Assembly: GCA_039720395.1 (NCBI GenBank)
Contig: CM077823.1
Location: 11,984,107-12,048,106, forward strand
Length of the DNA: 64,000 bases
Reading direction: 5' to 3'
DNA from: Liquidambar formosana
Lineage: Eukaryota; Streptophyta; Magnoliopsida; Saxifragales; Altingiaceae
Shown: positions 59,067 to 64,000 of the stretch, in pieces
How positions within the stretch are numbered: the stretch's first letter is position 1
Layout of the letters: each line of letters starts with the position of its first letter
Notes under the pieces: generated by a model
Seen by the model: only the letters and a program-made list of their open reading frames with translations
What the model was told of the DNA's origin: nothing
Database searches by the model: none
Program-made: the position numbers and the translations under genes

Positions 59067-61717
59067 TCAATGATTTCCCGTGGGCCTTCTCTTTCGACTT
59101 GGCCCAGCTCCATCATGCCCTGAACGAGGTGCTCTAGAAGGGGGCATATCCTGTGGTGGATTAGACGATGATGCCTGTTGCAAACAAAGATAATGAGTTA
59201 GGAGGGTAATGGTGCTAATCCTAGTTGAAAGCTAATAAGATGATCACTCACTTGGGGATTTAAGCGTGCTTCTAGAACTGAGTTCTCTAAACTCATTCGC
59301 ACAAGATCCCTCCTCAACCCTTCATTGAGTTCAATGCATTCCTGGGCATACTCCCGTGGAACCTAGGAAAGTATAAACGTGGTTAACAATAATGAAAGAA
59401 TCCAATTTCAAGAAGATAAGAGTTTAGCACTCACATTCTCATAATATGGATCGATCTTGGGATATTCATCGAACGGTGGATGGGTAATGTCAGTCTTCAC
59501 AAATTTTGTTCCACTGCACAAGTTCACATACCAATTTAGTTGTGGGAGGGGTGGAGGTTGATTTCCTTCAAGGTCCTCATCCTCGTCGTTGTAAGTCATC
59601 CCAGTGGCAGATCCAACTGTGGAGCTGTGTCCCCTTGCCCGTCGGCCCTGAAATTCAAATGCTTGTCAAATGGAGTCTTTCTTATAATCTTAAAAAAGAG
59701 TTTAAGAGTGTGGGGAGCTCACCCCTTGAGGTGGGAGACCAGTGACCCTAGGATTCATCAGATATTGTCGACAGAAGGCAGTATATTCTAGGCGAGGGGA
59801 GGTGAATCCCTCAGCATCCCAACCCCTCAGAGCTTCTTCTAGTTCATCCCCCACTAGGTGGCTAGTGTGCCTCATGTTCTCTAGTGGCATGGAAGGTGTC
59901 ACAGCTGCATTCATATTTCCATGGACTTGTCTCAGGACTCGTTCCCCAAGATACCAGCATCTACCTGTGGGGCCTTCAAAGAGGACCCTTTTGCTTGTCA
60001 ACTCCAAACAAGAGGAGTACTTCTCGGGAAGCCTATGCTCCCACAGCCTCCATGGATCCCATTCCACCTGTTGAGTTTGAAATGAGAAATGAAAAGAGAA
60101 AGATAAAAAGATAAGGAGAAAAAAAAGATTCTACCATATCAACAGTCAAGCTAGCAAGATATGCCCTTGCATGGGCATAATCGTGTCAATTGGAGGCTCT
60201 TGTAGCCAAGCAAGATGGAGCATAATTCTGAAGGATGGGCCATGACATGGCATCACTAGCAAGAGTTGGGCGACACATGTTCAGGTACTCGTAGTACCAT
60301 ATCTGGGGAAAACCAAAAAAATATAGATGAAATCATGTGTGTGTTAAGTTTCGGGAAATAATAGAGAATTGAATGTTCTTTGTTACCTCCCAAACGAAAG
60401 GAAGTCCCCCAAAGTTCTTTGCAACTCCTCGGGACATGTCAGTCATGGAGCGATACATGTTTGCGAAAGCAGCTCCACCCCAATTGTATCTCCCAATTTT
60501 GTTCACATCTTCCATGCTAGCTAGCAACTCAAGTCGAGCCATGTCATTGGTGCCCGCAAAGAAGGTGCATGAAATCATGTAGAGCAAGAAAGCTCTCACA
60601 ATGTATTTGGGATCCGTCCCCTCACTCTCTTCTTCAGTGGCAAAGGTGTTGTAGAGCCAAGTACGGCGCACACCTTTTGGGCTTAATTCTGCTTCAACCC
60701 CAAGTAGAGCTACTATGTAGTTTTGATCCATGTTGGCATGTTTATAGTATTCCAAGCGCTTGCCTTTCAAGCTCAACCCAGTTATCATGGTGAAATCCTT
60801 AGGAGTCATGGTCATCTCCCCGAAGCTAAAATGGAAAGTGTTGGTGGTGTCCAACCATAGCTCTGTCAAGGCAAACAATGCTTGCCTATCCCATTGCTCG
60901 TTCCATAGAGCATCTAGGAAGGGCTCAAAACCCGCCTTCTTTATTATCTTGCGAGCACGTGGTTGGGCATGATTCATATGTCTCCACCAAGAGATGAGTC
61001 CCTTTATTGATGTCCTTGTACGGAGACTTTGGAAGTCGGGCTATGTCAAAGGATTGTGCATTGAGAACATAGAGATATTGGGCATACATTGGTGATTGAT
61101 TTCAAATAGTTTTCCAAAAGTTTTAAAATATGGGTTTTGATTCATAAAATGAATCAGGAATGAATGCCCATGACCTTGTGTATTCAAATTCATTGATTTT
61201 GTAAGGATTGAACATGGTTTTGCCTTTCGGGCATTTTATCGAACACTTGGTGTGTAACTTGTTTTCAAGCAATGAAATGAAAGATTTTGTATACCAAATC
61301 CTTGCCAAAACCATATGACTTGGTTCTACAATGCAAACCAATTGATTTTTCAAGAATTGAACATGTTTTTGTCTCTTTGGCATTTTATCAAACACTTGGT
61401 GGGCATTTTTTCTCAAGCATTGGGAAACAAGCTTTTTGCACATTCAATCCTTACCAAATCAATGAACTTGGCTTAACAATGATAGAAACAATCAAAAGAA
61501 GATCATGGGAATGCATTTTATCCAATAGAAATTAAGATTTCAAGATAAACATGTTAAGTTGGGAAGAACTAACCTCATGTTGGGAATGGAGGTATGAGAG
61601 ATGTTTCTTAGGTTCAAGCAACACCTTGTCTTGGGATGCATCATAGATTGGTGCCTTGTATGTATTCTTGATCACATAGTATGGATACTTGATGTTGGAA
61701 TCATTGCTAGAAGCCAT
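59067..61717 (-). CDS. Antisense gene 2 of the Tat element: plant mobile domain (PMD/MAIN-like) protein, seven exons
   Basis: Exons (minus): 61717-61574, 61040-60387, 60302-60135, 60067-59723, 59647-59435, 59362-59252, 59174-59067. All have GT/AG borders and lengths divisible by three, giving about 580 residues. The start MASSNDSNIKYPYYV is the first ATG. Exon 2 carries the PMD hallmarks KKAGFEPFLDALWNEQWDRQ, FALTELWLDTTNTFHFSFGE and TMTPKDFTMITGLSLKGK. Later exons have IWYYEYLNMCRPTLAS, then WDPWRLWEHRLPEKY and GRCWYLGERVLRQVHGNM. The end is Pro/Arg-rich (SRKRRPTGNH). One in-frame TGA follows RASN in exon 3. PMD proteins in plants (MAIN, MAIL1) act in silencing and genome stability; retroelement copies are common but of unknown role. 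The palindrome at 62015-62093 lies ~300 bp upstream of the ATG. Confidence 0.75.
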
Positions 61718-62014
61718 TGATGATGGTTGAGCTTGTATGTGAGAAAAATGGGTTTGATAAGAAAGATGATGAATTTGATCTTGCAACTTGATGATTGATG
61801 CTTGTTTTTGTTGTTGAATGACTTGTTCTTGATGCTATTTCATGCACACAACTTGAATTGCAAGTGAAACTTTGATTGAGAATGTGTTTGTGAGTGTTTG
61901 GAGAAGATGGAATGAGTTTCTAGAGAGAGAAACTCTCTATTTTCGAATTGGGTGTGTGTGTGCATCAAATGGAGGGTCAAGGGTTTAAAAACCCTCAAAA
62001 TGGGCAGCACCAGC

Positions 62015-62093
62015 CTCGGGTAACCGCCCAGCATGGGGCGGCAAGCCGCCTGGGCTTGGGCGGCAAGCCACTAGCAGCCAGGTGGTCACCCCC
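62015..62093. repeat. 80-bp compound palindrome upstream of antisense gene 2 (diverged)
   Basis: CCTCGGGTAACCGCCC ... CCAGGTGGTCACCC arms with GGGCGGCAAGCCGCC and GGGCGGCAAGCCACT cores. The core symmetry is reduced by a TA to AA change. A TTTTTAAA stretch (minus, near 61985) could be a weak TATA box. Confidence 0.8.
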
Positions 62094-62559
62094 CCTTGCT
62101 CGCTCCATTGCGCTCGTTTGGCCTTTGCTCGCCTATTCGCGTTCTTGAACCCTCTTTGAGATGAAATCTCAAGCTTGTTTTGAGTTGAAAAATGAATGAA
62201 TATCTTGACATTGTTTGACATGAAATGATTTGAAAGAGATTGCATTGGTGGCCCTTGTGCGGGCATGGCATGCTAGTAGGGTTGAACAACCCTCTCTATG
62301 CATATGATTTTGATTGTTAGGGATGAATTCCCTCCTATGTCACTATGATTTGTTGTCATTTGGGATAAAGATACCTTCCCTATATGCATGTGAATGATTG
62401 CTTTCATGAGATAATTGTGTCTCCTATATGAGTTGGTGTTTGAGTTGAGGCATGAATAGCCTCCATGTGAGATGACTTGGTGAACTTGTTGTGTGTTGGT
62501 GAGTAGAAGCTTACCTTTGTCTTGATGACTTAGTGAGAGAAAGATGCAATCTTTCTCAT

Positions 62560-63319
62560 GATTACATGCCTACCTTGATGACTTGAAAGATGCAATCTTT
62601 CCCCATGACTTGTGTTTACCTTGATGGGTTGATTATGAGAAGGACGCGGTCTTTCTCATGCTATGTGTTTACCTTGATGATTTGGGCGAGAGAAGGACGT
62701 GATCTTTCTCGTGTTATGTGAATTACCTTGACAATTGAGTGATAACCTTGACGGTTTGAGCAAGAGAAGGACATACTCTTTCTCTTGTTATGTGATTACC
62801 TTGATATTTGAATGATAACCTTGATGGTTTGAATATGAGAAGGATGTATCTTTCTCATGTTTTGAGATAGCCTTGATGGCTTCTAATGGTATGTGTTTAC
62901 CCTGATTGAAGGTTGTAACCTTCCTCGTGCTATGTGACTACCTTAACAATTGAATAATAACCTTGACGGTTTGAATATGAGAAGGATGTATCTTCCTCAT
63001 ATTTTAAGATGGCCTTGACGGCATAACGTTACCCCGTATTATTCATCAGTTGTCACTGGTGCAGTATGGGATGTGATTACCTTGATATTTGAATGATAAC
63101 CTTGATGATTTGGACATGAGAAGGATGTATCTTTCTCATGTTTTGAGATAGCCTTGATGGCTTCCTGTGGTATGTGTTTACCTTGATTGATTTGAGCAAG
63201 AGAAGGACGTGCTCTTTCTCGTGTTATGTGATTACCTTGATATTTGAATGATAACATTGATGGTTTGAATATGAGAAGGATGTATCTTTCTCATATTTTG
63301 GGATAGCCTTGATGGCATT
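62560..63319. repeat. Tandem array 1 near the 3' LTR (ACCTTGATG...AGAAGGACG type)
   Basis: About ten degenerate units of roughly 60-70 bp: ACCTTGATGGTTTGAATATG, AGAAGGATGTATCTTTCTCA and TGTTATGTGATTACCTTGAT recur. The AGAAAGA...TCTTTCTC segments form small inverted repeats (for example AGAAGGATGTATCTTTCTCA). No coding frame. Confidence 0.75.
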
Positions 63320-63650
63320 GTGTTACCTCGTACTATTCGCCAGTTGTCACTGGCATAGTATGGGAAGACCTTTGATTGAACGAAGTTCGATGTAAGCTAT
63401 GGATACCTCATATTATTCACCAGTTGTCACTGGTGTAGTATGGGAAGACCTTTCATCGAACAAAGTTCGAAGTAAGCTATGGATACCTCATACTATTCAC
63501 CAGTTGTCACTGGTATAGTATGGGAAGACCTTTCACCGAACGAAGTTCGATGTAAGCTATGGATACCTCATACTATTCACCAGTTGTCACTGGTATAGTA
63601 TGGGAAGACCTTTCATCGAACGAAGTTCGATGTAAGCTATGGATACTTCA
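63320..63650. repeat. Tandem array 2 near the 3' LTR, 80-bp unit with hairpins
   Basis: GGATACCTCATACTATTCAC recurs at 63401, 63481, 63561 and 63641, an exact 80-bp spacing. Each unit holds CATACTATTCACCAGT/ACTGGTATAGTATG, a long hairpin, and TCGAACGAAGTTCGA, a second hairpin with a 3-nt loop. Half units occur near 63030-63070. Such hypervariable arrays next to the 3' LTR are known in Tat/Ogre elements. Confidence 0.85.
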
Positions 63651-63849
63651 TCTTGTCCCCCAATGAAACTGGTATACAGTATGAGAAGAGTTCTGTAGAA
63701 CTTATGAAGAGTACCTTTATGCTTGTGTATGATGAATTCGAAGAATTCGATGATATGGTCACCCTCCTTTCCCCAATGGGTCTTGATGAAATTAATTCCC
63801 CGGGCAAAAATGGGTTGTTCTTTTGGTCATTGGCTTGCAAGTGAAACTT

Positions 63850-63869
63850 GCGCACCAATGAGGGGCTTC
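63850..63869 (+). other. Region of the polypurine tract before the 3' LTR
   Basis: ACCAATGAGGGGCTTC precedes the LTR at 63870. GAGGGG is the only purine-rich run and is short, so the PPT is weakly defined. Confidence 0.45.
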
Positions 63870-64000
63870 TGTCACACCCCATTTTTGCCACCTTAGCTAG
63901 GGTTTGTCATTGCATGTGTCTTTTTGTTTCCTTTTTGAGTCTAGTCTTTTGCATTGAGTTTCTAGGGTCCTAAGGATGGTGTGAATGAATTTTGGTTCGA
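63870..64000 (+). repeat. 3' LTR of the Tat element, first 131 bp (truncated by window end)
   Basis: TGTCACACCCCATTTTTGCC, followed by TTAGCTAGGGTTTGTCATTG, is almost identical to 46353-46483. This identifies the element's right end and shows it continues past the window. Confidence 0.95.

Larger units (their letters stand above)
46353..64000 (+). mobile_element. Ty3/gypsy retrotransposon of Tat/Ogre type, nearly complete
   Basis: Components in order: 5' LTR 46353-49637, PBS 49641, gag, protease, probable intron, RT, gypsy RNase H, second RNase H, integrase, two antisense genes, tandem repeats and the start of the 3' LTR (63870). Order PR-RT-RH-INT shows gypsy. The second (RVT_3-type) RNase H, the intron before RT, antisense ORFs after pol and tandem repeats near the 3' LTR are known Tat/Ogre traits. 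Coding damage is slight: two in-frame TAA codons in gag-pol, one frameshift and one TGA in the antisense genes. The 3' LTR runs off the window, so the right target duplication cannot be checked. Confidence 0.92.

Noticed and set aside
61038..61046. In-frame TAG just before exon 2 of the antisense PMD gene, first read as a second nonsense mutation
   Set aside because: The TAG is the AG of a splice acceptor (TTGACATAG/CCC), and the exon begins after it in frame.
61718..61786. Longer N terminus for the antisense PMD gene
   Set aside because: The upstream extension begins at TTG; the first ATG, at 61717, starts a plausible MASS-type N terminus.
63320..63650. 80-bp repeats resembling a CRISPR-like array
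   Set aside because: Units are directly abutting with no unique spacers, and the setting is the 3' region of a plant gypsy element.

Overview
The window is nuclear DNA from a flowering plant, most likely a eudicot. One host gene fragment is recognisable: the first coding exon of a plant SEC24B/C-type COPII coat gene, on the minus strand at about 2.1-3.0 kb, with a 5'-UTR intron and leader upstream to about 3.9 kb. Almost everything else is nested transposable elements. I see no rRNA, tRNA or CRISPR array.

Layout. 1-403: 3' end of a LINE, minus strand. 404-2094: first coding intron of the SEC24-like gene, with a 130-bp tandem duplication. 2095-3960: SEC24-like exon, 5'-UTR intron and leader. 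3.97-5.08 kb: poly-C duplication and foldback MITEs. 5.08-10.84 kb: a minus-strand Tat-type LTR, itself split by another solo LTR (family B) and flanked by two copies of a ~455-bp direct repeat. 10970-23782: a decayed Sirevirus-like Ty1/copia element with a CTTTC target duplication, sitting inside a MITE; its third ORF is split by a solo Tat-type LTR (18623-21331). 24.68-25.54 kb: repeat family C. 25541-44098: a CACTA (En/Spm) transposon with tnp2-like and Transposase_24-like genes on the minus strand. It contains a solo LTR that itself contains a solo LTR, and a second CACTA element (40362-43659). 44.1-46.35 kb: truncated LTR B and repeat C. 46353 to the window end: a large, fairly intact Ty3/gypsy element of the Tat/Ogre type, with the 5' LTR, gag, protease, a probable intron, RT, two RNase H domains and integrase. 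It also carries two antisense genes (a DUF7745/PMD-like ORF and a seven-exon plant-mobile-domain gene), a 3' tandem-repeat array and the first 131 bp of the 3' LTR.

The main original observation concerns promoters. Three unrelated LTR families here (Tat-type, copia, LTR B) each carry a cluster of short palindromes just 5' of the TATA box. The Tat-type 80-bp compound palindrome recurs inside the large element, in front of each of its two antisense genes, so the antisense genes appear to have promoters resembling the LTR promoter. The antisense plant-mobile-domain gene can be read through seven exons whose splice sites all keep the frame, with a single in-frame TGA.

Insertion order. Tat element into repeat C, into LTR B, into the CACTA transposon; separately, solo LTR into solo LTR into the same CACTA; separately, solo LTR into copia into MITE. 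All comparisons were made by eye; no alignments or database searches were run.
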